A stretch of 64,000 nucleotides of DNA from the NCBI RefSeq assembly GCF_006542355.1, contig NZ_CP038141.1, positions 1,804,001-1,868,000 of the forward strand. The letters run 5' to 3'. Of the stretch, positions 1 to 9,144 are shown in pieces (position 1 is the first letter of the stretch; the number at the start of each line of letters is the position of its first letter). This stretch comes from Swingsia samuiensis (GTDB taxonomy: Bacteria; Pseudomonadota; Alphaproteobacteria; Acetobacterales; Acetobacteraceae). The notes under the pieces are model-generated. The model ran no database searches and was not told the DNA's origin. It saw only the letters and a program-made list of their open reading frames with translations. A program made the translations under genes and the position numbers.

Positions 1-108
1 CATCAGCCTTATGTACTAGGTATTCAGCTTATGGAGCATGGTCCATATAGGATGCATACCTATGACAAAGAAGATTTGAAAGATCTGAAAGTGTTGGGTG
101 TTCAGTAA
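1..108 (+). CDS. C-terminal end of an unidentified protein (partial)
   Basis: An open frame runs in from the left edge and ends with TAA at 106-108, giving 35 residues that finish KDLKVLGVQ. The stretch is rich in charged and aromatic residues and has no stop in this frame. It is followed 16 bases later by a strong inverted repeat that would serve as its terminator, which supports it being a real gene end. The visible part carries no motif that I recognise, so no function is given. Confidence 0.5.
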   Translation, partial: HQPYVLGIQLMEHGPYRMHTYDKEDLKDLKVLGVQ

Positions 109-124
109 GGTTTAAGACATCATA

Positions 125-164
125 TATTATTTTGGCACTCATAATAACGAGAGCCAAAATAATA
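125..164. terminator. Bidirectional terminator hairpin
   Basis: The arms TATTATTTTGGC (125-136) and GCCAAAATAATA (153-164) are perfectly complementary over 12 bp, and an inner CTC/GAG pair extends the stem. The hairpin lies between two converging gene ends, the partial gene ending at 108 and the permease ending at 172. The A/T-rich outer stem supplies a U-rich 3' arm in either direction. Confidence 0.7.
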
Positions 165-171
165 AACCAAT

Positions 172-1344
172 TTATGATTCTTTAGAATCTGCTTCTGAGG
201 TGTCTGAATTTTCATCCTCTGGAGAGATTTCGCCAACAATGCGGCGTGTATGATCTTCATCTTCCAATGGTGCTGTTGCTTTATTTCCCATTGCGAGAAG
301 GGCAGCTGTTATTGGAGACGCAAGGATTAGACCGGGTAATCCGAGGATAGAACTGAAAACCGTCTGAGACAGAATGGCTAATGCCGGAGGCATATGCACG
401 GCGTGCCGTTGAATGAAGGGCGCTAGAACATTTCCTTCAAAGAACTGAATGACGCTATATAGGATCGCAACGAAGAGTGCTTCTTGTGGCCCTTGGGAGA
501 AACCAAGTATGATGGCTGGAACAGCCCCCATAATAGCCCCAATATAGGGAATAAAGTTACACAACCCAGCGACGACGCCTAGCGCCAGCGCTAAGGGCAC
601 ACCAATAAGGCTTAGTCCAATCCCTGATAATAACCCGACAACAAGCATATCGAGCGCTTGTCCTGCCGTCCAAGCCCATAGGGTGGAACCTGCTGCCATT
701 AAAAGCTCGCGCGTACCATTGCGATGCGGAGGTGGAACGAGGCGCAATAGGCCATCAATATAAATGGCTGGTGAGAGAGCGAAATAAAGACCGGCAATTG
801 CAATAACAGCAACGGTACCGATTACACCAAAAGCACTGCTTAAAAGGCCTGTAACAGAGCCTGCAATTCCAGAACTCCAAGAGGTAAGACCGGCTGTGGT
901 TTTATCGTTTCCACCTAAAGCTGCGGGCCAATGATCGAGAATCATTTTCCCAAGAGTGTTGTTTGAAAGCTGTGTTTTCAGGTCACCCGATTGCTGAGTA
1001 AGGGCGTCTTTTAGGCGGATAAACTGATCGCTAATTTGTGGCCCGCTGCTCCAGAAAAGAGCAACAATAGCAAGCAGAATGACGAGGGTAACTAATCCAA
1101 CCGCAGCTTGATAAGGGATAAAAGGCAGGCGACGTCGTAACATACGCGCCAAGCCATGCAGAACAATAGCAAGGAGTGCCGCAGCGAAAACGACAGCCAG
1201 AACGTCTTTCATGAGCCATAATGAAAGCATAATGGCAGCGATAGACAGCGTTATGCGTAATAACCCTGCAATCTTCCCCAGCTCTCGTGCAGGAGGGTTT
1301 GTTTCGCTTTGTTCTTGCGGACTAGAAAAAGAAAAGTGGATCAA
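172..1344 (-). CDS. AI-2E family transporter (PerM/DUF20 permease)
   Basis: A 390-residue polytopic inner-membrane protein of the AI-2E/PerM family. It has paired N-terminal hydrophobic segments (about 30-66 and 80-98), a soluble periplasm-sized insert (about 100-165), then further membrane helices. The family hallmark NFIPYIGA lies at 263-270, and the conserved FFEGNVLAPFIQ segment follows at about 301-312. The C-terminus is an acidic hydrophilic tail. Members are proposed exporters of small molecules (AI-2 for TqsA, sodium/proton exchange for others); the substrate cannot be read from sequence. In many alphaproteobacteria a permease of this family sits beside hdaA and purM. Here it is about 9 kb away from them. 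Confidence 0.85.
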   Translation of the reverse strand: MIHFSFSSPQEQSETNPPARELGKIAGLLRITLSIAAIMLSLWLMKDVLAVVFAAALLAIVLHGLARMLRRRLPFIPYQAAVGLVTLVILLAIVALFWSSGPQISDQFIRLKDALTQQSGDLKTQLSNNTLGKMILDHWPAALGGNDKTTAGLTSWSSGIAGSVTGLLSSAFGVIGTVAVIAIAGLYFALSPAIYIDGLLRLVPPPHRNGTRELLMAAGSTLWAWTAGQALDMLVVGLLSGIGLSLIGVPLALALGVVAGLCNFIPYIGAIMGAVPAIILGFSQGPQEALFVAILYSVIQFFEGNVLAPFIQRHAVHMPPALAILSQTVFSSILGLPGLILASPITAALLAMGNKATAPLEDEDHTRRIVGEISPEDENSDTSEADSKES

Positions 1345-1485
1345 ATCGAGGGGAATCCTTTTTAATCGAGGCTGAAGAAACAGTCTTGAATCATGAAGGC
1401 TTTACGCTTCGAGTTTGGAAAACGTTCATCGCCTTATGATAATTTCTTTGTAAGGTTCTTATGGATCAGCCTCCGAGTAGGAACA

Positions 1486-3405
1486 TTATTGCATTAATGA
1501 ATTCTCTAATTCGGTTTGTATTTCAAGCCAAACCTCCTCGATTTCTTCTTGTTTCGCATTTAAAGCACTTAGATGTGTATTTAATGCTACAATCTCATCA
1601 GAATTACTTGTTTCATAAAGGTTAGGATCTGCCAGCTTTGTTTCGATTTGTTGTTTTTCTTTGGCAATACGCGTGAGTTGTTCTTCCGCATCCCGACCTT
1701 TTTTGCGTAGTGGGGCAAGAGCACGAGTTTGTTCTTTGCGTTCTTGTCTGCGTTGGGCTGCTGAGAGTTCAGGTTTGTGCTCTGATTTTTCTTTCTGATT
1801 GGTTTTAATTCGTTCTGAATTTTCTGAACGTGCTTTTCTCGCCCGTTCAGTCAACCATTCTTTATATTCAGCCATATCACCTTCGAAAGGCGATATGGTT
1901 TGATTTTCGACAAGCCAAAAGCGATCTGCAACAGATTCGACGAGATGGCTATCATGGCTAATGAGAATAACTGCACCATTAAACTCTGCCAGAGCACGAA
2001 TAAGTGCATCACGTGCATCAAGATCAAGGTGGTTGGTGGGCTCATCCAGAATGAGTAAATGAGGGGCTTCTCGTGTGGAAAGGGCTAAAAGCAAACGGGC
2101 TTTTTCCCCGCCAGAAAGCTCAGAAACACGGTTTTCAGCGCGGTCAGCATCGAGGCCAAAACGTGCGAGCTGTGCACGAACTGCAACGGGTGTTGCGTCA
2201 GGCATGGCGCGGGCCATATGATCGACAGGTGTATCGGTCAGAACAAGTTCATCCGCTTGATGCTGAGCAAAATAACCGATTTTGAGCTTTGAAGAATGAT
2301 TATAGGAGCCACTCATAGGCTCTAAACGGCCAGCAAGAAGCTTGGCGAATGTTGATTTTCCTCGCCCATTTTGACCAAGAAGCGCAATTCGATCTTCGTT
2401 ATCAAGCCTTTGATTTAATCCTTGAAGAACGACACGGCCGTCATATCCAAGGGTTACCTGATCTAGCGTGATCATTGGCGGGGGGAGAGGTTGAGGTTCG
2501 GGAAAAGAGAAGCGTGTTGGCGTATCTTCAACAACACTGTCGATTTGAGGAAGGCGCTCTAAAGCCTTTAAACGAGCTTGGGCTTGTTTGGCTTTTGTGG
2601 CTTTTGCACGGAAACGGTCTACGAACGATTGCATATGAGCGCGTTGAGCGGCGACACGCTCTGCCATACGATTTTGTTGGAGCATTTTTTCTGTACGGAT
2701 CCGCACAAAATTATCATACCCACCAGGCGTTAGGCTGAGTTTGAGTTGATCGAGGTGGGCAATTGCATCAACCGTATTATCAAGCAGTGAACGATCATGG
2801 CTAACAATGATCGCTGCTCCAGAAAATTTGGCGAGCCATGATTCGAGCCAAAGTGTTGCTTCGATATCAAGATGGTTGGTCGGTTCATCAAGCAGCAGAA
2901 GGTCGGGGTTCAGGAAAAGAGCGGTTGCTAATGAGACGCGCATTCTCCACCCTCCCGAAAAGTCTGAGACGGGTTTTAATTGTGCTTCCTGATCAAAGCC
3001 AAGGCCAGAGAGAATCGCACCAGCTCGGGCAGGAGCCGTGTGTGCATCAATGGCGATTAATCTTTCATGAATATCCGCGATACGGGTTGGATCTGTTGCT
3101 GTTTCGGCTTCGTGTAATAGTTTTGTACGTTCGATGTCACCTTCAAGAACCGTATCAATAAGGGATGTATTTCCAGAAGGGGTTTCTTGCTTAACACGCC
3201 CCATTGTTGCGCGGTTGGCGAGAGTAATTGTGCCACTATCTGGAGAAATATCTCCTGCAATGGCGCCTAGGAGTGTTGATTTTCCTGCACCATTTTTGCC
3301 GATAAGACCAATTTTACGACCGGGATCGACACTGAGAGAGGCATCTTCCAGAAGAGGGCGACCAGCGATACGAATGGTTAAATCTGTAATGGTGAGCAGG
3401 CTCAC
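1486..3405 (-). CDS. ABC-F family ATP-binding cassette protein
   Basis: A cytosolic protein with two ABC ATPase domains and no membrane segment, typical of ABC-F translation factors (Uup/YheS/EttA group). Counted from an ATG five codons upstream (3420), Walker A motifs are at 41-49 (GKNGAGKST) and 349-357 (GQNGRGKST). Signature motifs are SGGW near 155 and LSGGE near 435, and Walker B LLLLDEP and LLILDEP are each followed by TNHLD. A basic linker joins the domains and a charged coiled-coil tail follows about 545-640. I prefer the GTG start at 3405 (MSLLTITDL), because GAGG lies six bases upstream, whereas the ATG at 3420 lacks a ribosome binding site. Family members act on the ribosome; the specific role is unknown. 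Confidence 0.88.
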   Translation of the reverse strand: MSLLTITDLTIRIAGRPLLEDASLSVDPGRKIGLIGKNGAGKSTLLGAIAGDISPDSGTITLANRATMGRVKQETPSGNTSLIDTVLEGDIERTKLLHEAETATDPTRIADIHERLIAIDAHTAPARAGAILSGLGFDQEAQLKPVSDFSGGWRMRVSLATALFLNPDLLLLDEPTNHLDIEATLWLESWLAKFSGAAIIVSHDRSLLDNTVDAIAHLDQLKLSLTPGGYDNFVRIRTEKMLQQNRMAERVAAQRAHMQSFVDRFRAKATKAKQAQARLKALERLPQIDSVVEDTPTRFSFPEPQPLPPPMITLDQVTLGYDGRVVLQGLNQRLDNEDRIALLGQNGRGKSTFAKLLAGRLEPMSGSYNHSSKLKIGYFAQHQADELVLTDTPVDHMARAMPDATPVAVRAQLARFGLDADRAENRVSELSGGEKARLLLALSTREAPHLLILDEPTNHLDLDARDALIRALAEFNGAVILISHDSHLVESVADRFWLVENQTISPFEGDMAEYKEWLTERARKARSENSERIKTNQKEKSEHKPELSAAQRRQERKEQTRALAPLRKKGRDAEEQLTRIAKEKQQIETKLADPNLYETSNSDEIVALNTHLSALNAKQEEIEEVWLEIQTELENSLMQ

Positions 3406-3516
3406 AAATGCCTCAATCAATTATAGATGTGAAAAAAGTGTTATAGATCTATCAGGAACGATCATTTTGCTCTAGTGGATGGGTGGATTTTCGTTTTATC
3501 TCGTAGGAGAAAAAAG

Positions 3517-3939
3517 ATGGCTGTAGAACGCACACTTTCAATTATTAAACCAGACGCAACAAAGCGTAACCTTACAGGTAAAATTAACGCTGTTTTTGAA
3601 GGCGCTGGCCTTCGCATCGTTGCTCAAAAACGTATTCACCTAACAGAAAAGCAAGCTGGTGCGTTTTATGCTGTGCATAAAGAGCGCCCTTTCTATGGTA
3701 GCCTTGTTGCTTCCATGATTGCTGAGCCAGTTGTTGTTCAGGTTCTTCAAGGTGAAAACGCTGTTGCGAAAAACCGTGAAGTTATGGGTGCAACAAACCC
3801 AGCTGATGCAGCAGAAGGAACAGTTCGTAAGCTTTTTGCGGAAAGCATCGAAGCAAACTCTGTTCACGGTTCTGACAGCCTAGAGAATGCTAAGAACGAA
3901 ATTTCTTTCTTCTTTGCTGAGACAGAAATTCTTCCATAA
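3517..3939 (+). CDS. ndk: Nucleoside diphosphate kinase
   Basis: A 140-residue enzyme that transfers the gamma-phosphate of ATP to nucleoside diphosphates through a phosphohistidine. The active-site histidine is H117 in NSVHGSDS, and the N-terminal [11 protein letters not shown] and central [10 protein letters not shown] motifs are intact. The length matches the bacterial family. The ATG at 3517 is chosen over an in-frame upstream ATG at 3475, because TAGGAGA lies just before it and the 14 extra residues are not family-like. It is monocistronic, with an intergenic region upstream and a strong terminator downstream. Codon use looks like that of a highly expressed gene. Confidence 0.97.
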   Translation: MAVERTLSIIKPDATKRNLTGKINAVFEGAGLRIVAQKRIHLTEKQAGAFYAVHKERPFYGSLVASMIAEPVVVQVLQGENAVAKNREVMGATNPADAAEGTVRKLFAESIEANSVHGSDSLENAKNEISFFFAETEILP

Positions 3940-3966
3940 TTTTTTGGATTATTTGGTAAGAAGAGG

Positions 3967-3993
3967 CCCCAGAGTTTTGCTCTGGGGTTTTTT
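3967..3993 (+). terminator. Intrinsic terminator of ndk
   Basis: CCCCAGAG (3967-3974) pairs with CTCTGGGG (3980-3987) over a five-base loop and is followed directly by six T residues. It starts 27 bases after the ndk stop codon. Confidence 0.9.
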
Positions 3994-4009
3994 ATTTATA
4001 GACTTATTT

Positions 4010-4876
4010 TTAAATGATTGTTTCTGATAATGCTTTGAATTTTACAGATGGAATAACAAAGCAGAAAGGGAGTTCTGTGGCGCCAATAGAGGTTAGAAAG
4101 GCTCCTGGTTTGTAATGGGTAACGTCAATAGGTATGGCAGAAGCAATATTTATTGGAAGATCAATGTCAGCTGACGAAAGAGTTTGTAAATTTTCAACTA
4201 GTCTTACAGCTGTATCTTGGTAGCAGAGTTTATCAAGAGCAGTCTCATACGAATTAAAAAAAGTAGAGAATGGTTTGGGCAAATTCTGAGAATGGCTTTT
4301 TATTCCCCCAATAGCCCAGTTTGGAGAGCTTCCATTGTCATTTACTCCACTGATCCAGCGCTCTTTATTACCAGATGACGTGACTATATGCTGGAAGGGT
4401 TTACCGTAGTGTGAATTCATAACGTCGCTGAAAAGACGTGTCCCTACGGCATATAGAGGGTTATTGAAGGTATTATTGAGAAAAAGGACTGTTGGTTTCG
4501 TGACAGGCTTATGATTGACCTCTTCTAGATATAGTCGCCAGTTGCTTTGTAAGGGAGAAGGGAAGAAATGCCGCGCCTTGCCTAATGCTGAAGGGCCAAA
4601 ATGGCCATGTTGATAGGTCAAAATTGTAAGAATTGTATAGCCATTGTGTTGTAGTAAAGAACAGTTATTGGGAACGAGGTGAGCGATATTTTGGATAGGC
4701 ACAATCCAATTGGCGTACAGGATATTACGGACATCACTTTCCAGAACGAGAAAAGGCAAGTGCTTAAAAAGTTGACGTATTTTATTTCTTAATGAGATAT
4801 TATTGGCGAGAGTATTTTGAATCATCCCAATGAAATTATTGGATGGCGATATATAACGAGAGATAATATTAGACAT
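4010..4876 (-). CDS. DUF2071-like protein (acetoacetate decarboxylase-like fold)
   Basis: A 288-residue protein without a signal peptide or membrane segment. The stretch from about residue 50 (NILYANWIVPIQNIAHLVP) resembles the opening of DUF2071/YqjF proteins, where a Trp-containing strand is followed by a 'xxLP' turn. A glycine/aromatic-rich beta region follows (TYQHGHFGPSALG, about 85-97; SNWRLYLE). This family is related to acetoacetate decarboxylase-type beta barrels, but the catalytic lysine of that enzyme cannot be pointed to here. The gene stands alone between ndk and the oxidoreductase, both separated from it by terminators. Its A/T-rich codons and isolation would fit acquisition. 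The function is unknown and the family call is tentative. Confidence 0.5.
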   Translation of the reverse strand: MSNIISRYISPSNNFIGMIQNTLANNISLRNKIRQLFKHLPFLVLESDVRNILYANWIVPIQNIAHLVPNNCSLLQHNGYTILTILTYQHGHFGPSALGKARHFFPSPLQSNWRLYLEEVNHKPVTKPTVLFLNNTFNNPLYAVGTRLFSDVMNSHYGKPFQHIVTSSGNKERWISGVNDNGSSPNWAIGGIKSHSQNLPKPFSTFFNSYETALDKLCYQDTAVRLVENLQTLSSADIDLPINIASAIPIDVTHYKPGAFLTSIGATELPFCFVIPSVKFKALSETII

Positions 4877-4938
4877 TTAATTAGCCTATTTGATCGTCAC
4901 TAAATATCTGACTTATATAGAAGATATCGCTTCTAAAG

Positions 4939-4965
4939 AAGCCTCGACAATTAATATCGAGGCTT
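4939..4965 (-). terminator. Terminator of the luciferase-like oxidoreductase gene
   Basis: AAGCCTCGA (4939-4947) and TCGAGGCTT (4957-4965) form a perfect 9-bp stem with a nine-base loop. Read on the minus strand the stem is followed by CTTT. It lies ten bases beyond the stop codon at 4975. Confidence 0.7.
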
Positions 4966-4974
4966 AAGAAAATA

Positions 4975-5994
4975 CTATCTCCAGCCTAAAGTAGGTGCAA
5001 CATGAGTTAAGATCGACTCAATAACGTGTATATTATATTTGACACCCAATTGGTTGGGTACAGTCAGTAACAGCGTATCAGCTTCTGCAATGGCTTCATC
5101 TTGGCGAAGTTGCTCAATGAGGGATTCAGGTTCAGCGGCATAGCTACGGCCGAAAATGGCACGTGTTTTTTCATCAATAAGGCCAACTTGGTCTTGTGAG
5201 TTTCCGCGTCCAAAATAGGCACGGTCCATATCATTTATAAGAGCGAAAATACTACGACTGACGGAAACGCGTGGTGTACGTGTATGTCCTGCTTCTTTCC
5301 ATGCTTGACGATAGGCTCGGATTTGCGCGGCTTGTTGAATGTGGAAAGGCTCACCCGTTTCGTCATCTTTAAGGGTTGAACTTTGTAGGTTCATGCCATG
5401 TTGAGCGGCCCAAATGGCTGTTGCGTTTGATCCTGCCCCCCACCAAATTCGGTCACGTAAGCCTTTTGAATGAGGTTCAATTCGGAGAAGGCCGGGTGGA
5501 TTAGGGAACATTGGCCGTGGATTAGGTTGGGCAAATCCTTCTCCATCAAGAAGTTTTAAAAAGGCTTCAGCATGATGACGCCCCATATCAGCATCTGTTT
5601 TTCCTTCAGGTGGGGCATAACCGAAGTGACGCCAGCCTTCGAGCACTTGCTCGGGGGAGCCGCGGCTAATTCCGAGTTGAAGTCGTTGACCGGAAATCAG
5701 GTCTGCTGCGCCAGCATCTTCTGCCATGTAAAATGGATTTTCGTAGCGCATGTCGATCACGCCAGTACCAATTTCGATGCGGCTCGTTTTGGCACCAATC
5801 GCGGCTAAAAGTGGGAAGGGGGAACCTAATTGTCGAGCGAAATGGTGTACACGGAAATACGCTCCATCAGCACCGAGTTCTTCTGCTGCCACGGCAAGGT
5901 CTATGGATTGTAAAAGCGTGTCTTGTGCTGAACGTGTTTGAGAATGTTCAGATGGTGTCCAATGACCAAAGGATAAAAAGCCAATTTTTTTCAT
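4975..5994 (-). CDS. LLM-class flavin-dependent oxidoreductase
   Basis: A 339-residue bacterial luciferase-like monooxygenase, a TIM-barrel enzyme using reduced FMN. Visible family features are the N-terminal IGFLSFGHW strand, AEELGADGAYFRVHHF (about 37-52), the IEIGTGVIDMRYENPFYMAED segment where an early barrel strand meets the flavin site, and LQLGISRGSPEQV. The C-terminal part (ADTLLLTVPNQLGV) fits the closing barrel strands. The reductase partner and substrate are not evident, and no neighbouring flavin reductase is present. It is transcribed alone, with its own terminator. Confidence 0.85.
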   Translation of the reverse strand: MKKIGFLSFGHWTPSEHSQTRSAQDTLLQSIDLAVAAEELGADGAYFRVHHFARQLGSPFPLLAAIGAKTSRIEIGTGVIDMRYENPFYMAEDAGAADLISGQRLQLGISRGSPEQVLEGWRHFGYAPPEGKTDADMGRHHAEAFLKLLDGEGFAQPNPRPMFPNPPGLLRIEPHSKGLRDRIWWGAGSNATAIWAAQHGMNLQSSTLKDDETGEPFHIQQAAQIRAYRQAWKEAGHTRTPRVSVSRSIFALINDMDRAYFGRGNSQDQVGLIDEKTRAIFGRSYAAEPESLIEQLRQDEAIAEADTLLLTVPNQLGVKYNIHVIESILTHVAPTLGWR

Positions 5995-6067
5995 ATATTA
6001 TCACGCCATTAAAACAGTTCGTTTCATCAAATATGTTAATTTTTTTTGTTGATTAAAGGAGTAGCTT

Positions 6068-7318
6068 TTATTTCGTGATTTTCTGGGAGGAGTTTGGGCG
6101 TACGGGGATTGTGATGGTTGTCCCGATAGGTGCTTTATCAAATGCATCGGCGGCAGATTGGAAGTTGCGATCAGGTTCGGTAGGGATAGAATAGTCTGTC
6201 GGTATTCCAATAAAAAGGCCTATAAGGAGTAGACCAAAACTGATTGCTCGGACGAAAAAAGGTCCTGAAAAAGCGGCAATCGTTAGTGTGGTGCTCCATG
6301 CAAATAAAGGAATGAAAAAATACCGCATTCCTGTATCGGGAATAAGAAGAGCATTCCATTGAGGAGTAGTGGTGCTCACAATCGGGTTCATTAAGCTTGC
6401 GGTAAGAACGAGGGTCGCAAAAAGAAGTAAATACCTTACGAAGGATGATTTTTTTGCCATTCTTAGACAAATATACAAGCATAATATCGTGACGAAGAGA
6501 GGAAATAGTGGTCCTTTCCAAAAAAAGGACTGGTATAGCCGGTTAATATGATTGTGGCCAATGATCGGGCTTAGGAAGAGTTGTGAGGTTAGTAATTGTA
6601 AAAGAGTACCAATCCGTGCACCAAGAACTGTATGGATACGGGTCGTATGGCTGGTTGTAATAAGAGGAATAAGCTGAATAAAAGTGCTGGATATTAAAAT
6701 AATTAATCGTTGAATGTTGGTTTTGTTTTTTTGGAAGTAGGTATGAATAATTGCTAGAGGAAGAAGAAGAAGACAAAAAGGCCCGCTTAAAGAGGAAAGG
6801 GTTAAAAAACTATAATCAAAAGTTTTTTCAAATAGATTTTCAGGTGGGCTGGAGAAAATAATTAAGAAAGCCAAAATAGCTAAGTGCCACTGACTATTGG
6901 TTAAATTAACATAGACTTCGTTTGTATTAGGAAGCGTACATAGCAGGCAGGCTAAAAAAAAGCGTAAACTATCGTTTGGAATAAGGTTTTTGCAGCGTGT
7001 CGAGGTTATAAAAGCTGCGGGTAAAAGCTGGAATATGAAGGCGCATGCGGCATAAAAAGTAGGATTCCACCTTAGTGGAAATGCTTGCCCTATGAGTGCG
7101 ATGAGGCGGCTAACAGTTTGAAAATATCCAGTATGAGCCATTATTAAAGAATGAATTTTTAGATGATAGGCATCAGGAAACCAAACCCAACCGTCTTCTC
7201 CCCAAAACTGAGCGTGTAGGAGAGTGCTTGGTGAGCGAAAGAAAAGGAGACCGCTTAAAAAGAGAAGCTTAATAAGAAATAATGGTTTTAACCGGGAATA
7301 GGATGAGAAATTATGCAT
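6068..7318 (-). CDS. Polytopic membrane protein, GT-C-like (paralogue 2)
   Basis: A 416-residue integral membrane protein with roughly ten hydrophobic segments. After the first helix an extracytoplasmic-type loop carries FWGEDGWVWFPDAYH. The acidic ED pair in this position recalls GT-C glycosyltransferases, whose catalytic acid lies in the first external loop. A second conserved patch, EVYVNLTNSQWHLA, follows further on. The C-terminus ends in a soluble tail with ITIPVRPN. It is about half identical to its upstream neighbour (7323-8558), so the pair arose by duplication. The ATG follows the neighbour's stop by four bases. The GT-C assignment is inference; no donor or acceptor can be named. 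Confidence 0.6.
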   Translation of the reverse strand: MHNFSSYSRLKPLFLIKLLFLSGLLFFRSPSTLLHAQFWGEDGWVWFPDAYHLKIHSLIMAHTGYFQTVSRLIALIGQAFPLRWNPTFYAACAFIFQLLPAAFITSTRCKNLIPNDSLRFFLACLLCTLPNTNEVYVNLTNSQWHLAILAFLIIFSSPPENLFEKTFDYSFLTLSSLSGPFCLLLLPLAIIHTYFQKNKTNIQRLIILISSTFIQLIPLITTSHTTRIHTVLGARIGTLLQLLTSQLFLSPIIGHNHINRLYQSFFWKGPLFPLFVTILCLYICLRMAKKSSFVRYLLLFATLVLTASLMNPIVSTTTPQWNALLIPDTGMRYFFIPLFAWSTTLTIAAFSGPFFVRAISFGLLLIGLFIGIPTDYSIPTEPDRNFQSAADAFDKAPIGTTITIPVRPNSSQKITK

Positions 7319-7322
7319 CTTA

Positions 7323-8558
7323 TTATTTCGTTATTGTGACGAACGTACCTGGTCGGATTGGAAGAGTGACAATGGTCCCAAGAAGGGCGGTATCAAAATA
7401 ATTTGCCCGTTCTGTAAAGCCGCGGTCGTTCTCTTTTGGATAGTGCCAATCCCGTCGAAATCCAAAAGATAATGCACAAAAAAGAATGAGCCCAGAAGTA
7501 AAACGTATTGGGATAGAACCTTTAAAGGTCAGGGTGGCAAGCGTTATAATCCATATGCATAAAGGAATATAAAAATAGCGCATACCCGTATTGGGAACAA
7601 GGAACGCATCCCATGCTGTAGTGGAACTGCCTGCGGGATGAGTTAACCCAGCCGTTAAAACGATTGTTGCAAAGATAAGAGGAAGGCGTAGGGCAGAGAT
7701 TTTTTGGAAAGCGTAAAGGCACAAGAGAAGCCCAACCAATGTAATGCCCCATGGAAGCCACCCTGTTTGCCAGCTATGTAAAAGCTCAAGTTGTTTTATA
7801 TGATCTCGCCCAATAACAGGAGAAAGAAAAAGCGGCCCACCAAGTATCTGTGTAAATTTAGAGGGAGATGCTCCAAGGTTAGGGAGCATGTGGGTACGCT
7901 CTCCTGTTAGAAGAATTGTGGTGCATTGGATGATAGCCGTGCTCATGACGATGCAAAAACGAGTAATATTCGTTGATGAGCGCTCTATCGCCGTGCGCAG
8001 GAATGCGACAGGAAGTAAGAATAAGCAGAATGGCCCACTTAAACCCGAAAGGATAAGAAAGCTGATATCGAAGAGTTTGTCGGCTATCGAACGTGGTGGT
8101 GCTGAGCAAACAATTAAGAGTGCTAAAAAAGCGAGGTGCCACTGACTATTTGTCAGATTGACATATACCTCCCATGAGTTGGGGATAAGACAAACAAGGG
8201 TTGCTATAAAAAATCGGAAGATGGTCGAAGGAAACAGGTTTTTACATCTGGGAGAGAGTAAAAAAGCGCATGGAAGCCATTGAAAGAAAAAGGCCATAAC
8301 AGCAAAAAGAGTTGGGATATCTCTTAAGGGTAAGAGTAAGCTGCTAAAAGCTACAATCCGATCGTCAGTTTGAAGGTATCCGGTATGGGGTAAATAAAGA
8401 GACGATATTCCATAATGGTACGCATCAGGAAACCAAAACCAACCATCTTCTCCCCAAAATTGAGCATGCAGTAAAACATCCGGTTCTCTTGAGAAAAGCA
8501 AGAGACTAAGGATTAAATAGCCTAGAGAATAGAATAGAGTTTTACTGCGAAGAGGCAT
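7323..8558 (-). CDS. Polytopic membrane protein, GT-C-like (paralogue 1)
   Basis: A 411-residue integral membrane protein and paralogue of the downstream gene. It shares HAQFWGEDGW, WFPDAYH, RCKNLFP, EVYVNLTNSQWHLA, LSGPFCL and a C-terminal VTLPIRPG tail. About ten hydrophobic helices alternate with short loops. The ED pair in the first large loop is kept in both copies, which suggests an active-site role of the kind seen in polyprenyl-phosphate-sugar GT-C enzymes. The start codon lies four bases after the purN stop, so the pair appears to be the distal part of a purM-purN operon. The role is unknown; envelope glycosylation is a guess from topology. Confidence 0.6.
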   Translation of the reverse strand: MPLRSKTLFYSLGYLILSLLLFSREPDVLLHAQFWGEDGWFWFPDAYHYGISSLYLPHTGYLQTDDRIVAFSSLLLPLRDIPTLFAVMAFFFQWLPCAFLLSPRCKNLFPSTIFRFFIATLVCLIPNSWEVYVNLTNSQWHLAFLALLIVCSAPPRSIADKLFDISFLILSGLSGPFCLFLLPVAFLRTAIERSSTNITRFCIVMSTAIIQCTTILLTGERTHMLPNLGASPSKFTQILGGPLFLSPVIGRDHIKQLELLHSWQTGWLPWGITLVGLLLCLYAFQKISALRLPLIFATIVLTAGLTHPAGSSTTAWDAFLVPNTGMRYFYIPLCIWIITLATLTFKGSIPIRFTSGLILFCALSFGFRRDWHYPKENDRGFTERANYFDTALLGTIVTLPIRPGTFVTITK

Positions 8559-8562
8559 GCAG

Positions 8563-9144
8563 TTATTTTCTTTCTATAAACTCTTTGAGGATTTTTGGAT
8601 AAAGTGTGTGCTCTTCTACGAGTACGCGCCCAGCAAGACTTTCAGGAGTGTCATCTGCCAAAACAGGAACACGAGCTTGACCAAGGATGGGACCTTCATC
8701 AACACCGCTGGTTACAAGATGGACAGTGCAACCATGTTCGTGTGCGCCTGCTTTAATCGCGGCTTCATGGGTATGAAGCCCGGGAAAGGCCGGTAGTAGG
8801 CTAGGATGAATGTTTAGCATTTTGCCGTACCATTTTTCTACAAGCCATGGCGTTAAAACGCGCATATACCCTGCCAGACAAATCAGTTCAGCGCCTGAAG
8901 CTTTGACCGCTTCATGAACTTTTCGTTCATGTGCTTCTCGGTCTTTACCAAAAGTTTTGTGATCAATAACTTGCGTTGTTAATTGAGCATTGCGAGCAAC
9001 GTCTAAGCCTATAGCATCAGGGCGGTTGCTTAAAACCAAACTGATGCGCGCAGGGAAGTCTGGCTTTTCACATGCTTCAATGAGAGCTTTCATATTGCTT
9101 CCGCGGCCACTGATGAGGACCGCGATCGGTAGTTTTTGTTTCAT
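8563..9144 (-). CDS. purN: Phosphoribosylglycinamide formyltransferase
   Basis: A 193-residue enzyme that transfers the formyl group of 10-formyltetrahydrofolate to GAR in the third step of purine synthesis. The phosphate-binding loop [10 protein letters not shown] is at about 12-21. The catalytic Asn and His lie in [10 protein letters not shown], and the catalytic Asp is in [10 protein letters not shown]. Length and motifs match PurN, not the formate-dependent PurT. The ATG overlaps the purM stop as ATGA (9141-9144), indicating translational coupling. Two membrane-protein genes follow at four-base spacing. Confidence 0.96.
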   Translation of the reverse strand: MKQKLPIAVLISGRGSNMKALIEACEKPDFPARISLVLSNRPDAIGLDVARNAQLTTQVIDHKTFGKDREAHERKVHEAVKASGAELICLAGYMRVLTPWLVEKWYGKMLNIHPSLLPAFPGLHTHEAAIKAGAHEHGCTVHLVTSGVDEGPILGQARVPVLADDTPESLAGRVLVEEHTLYPKILKEFIERK

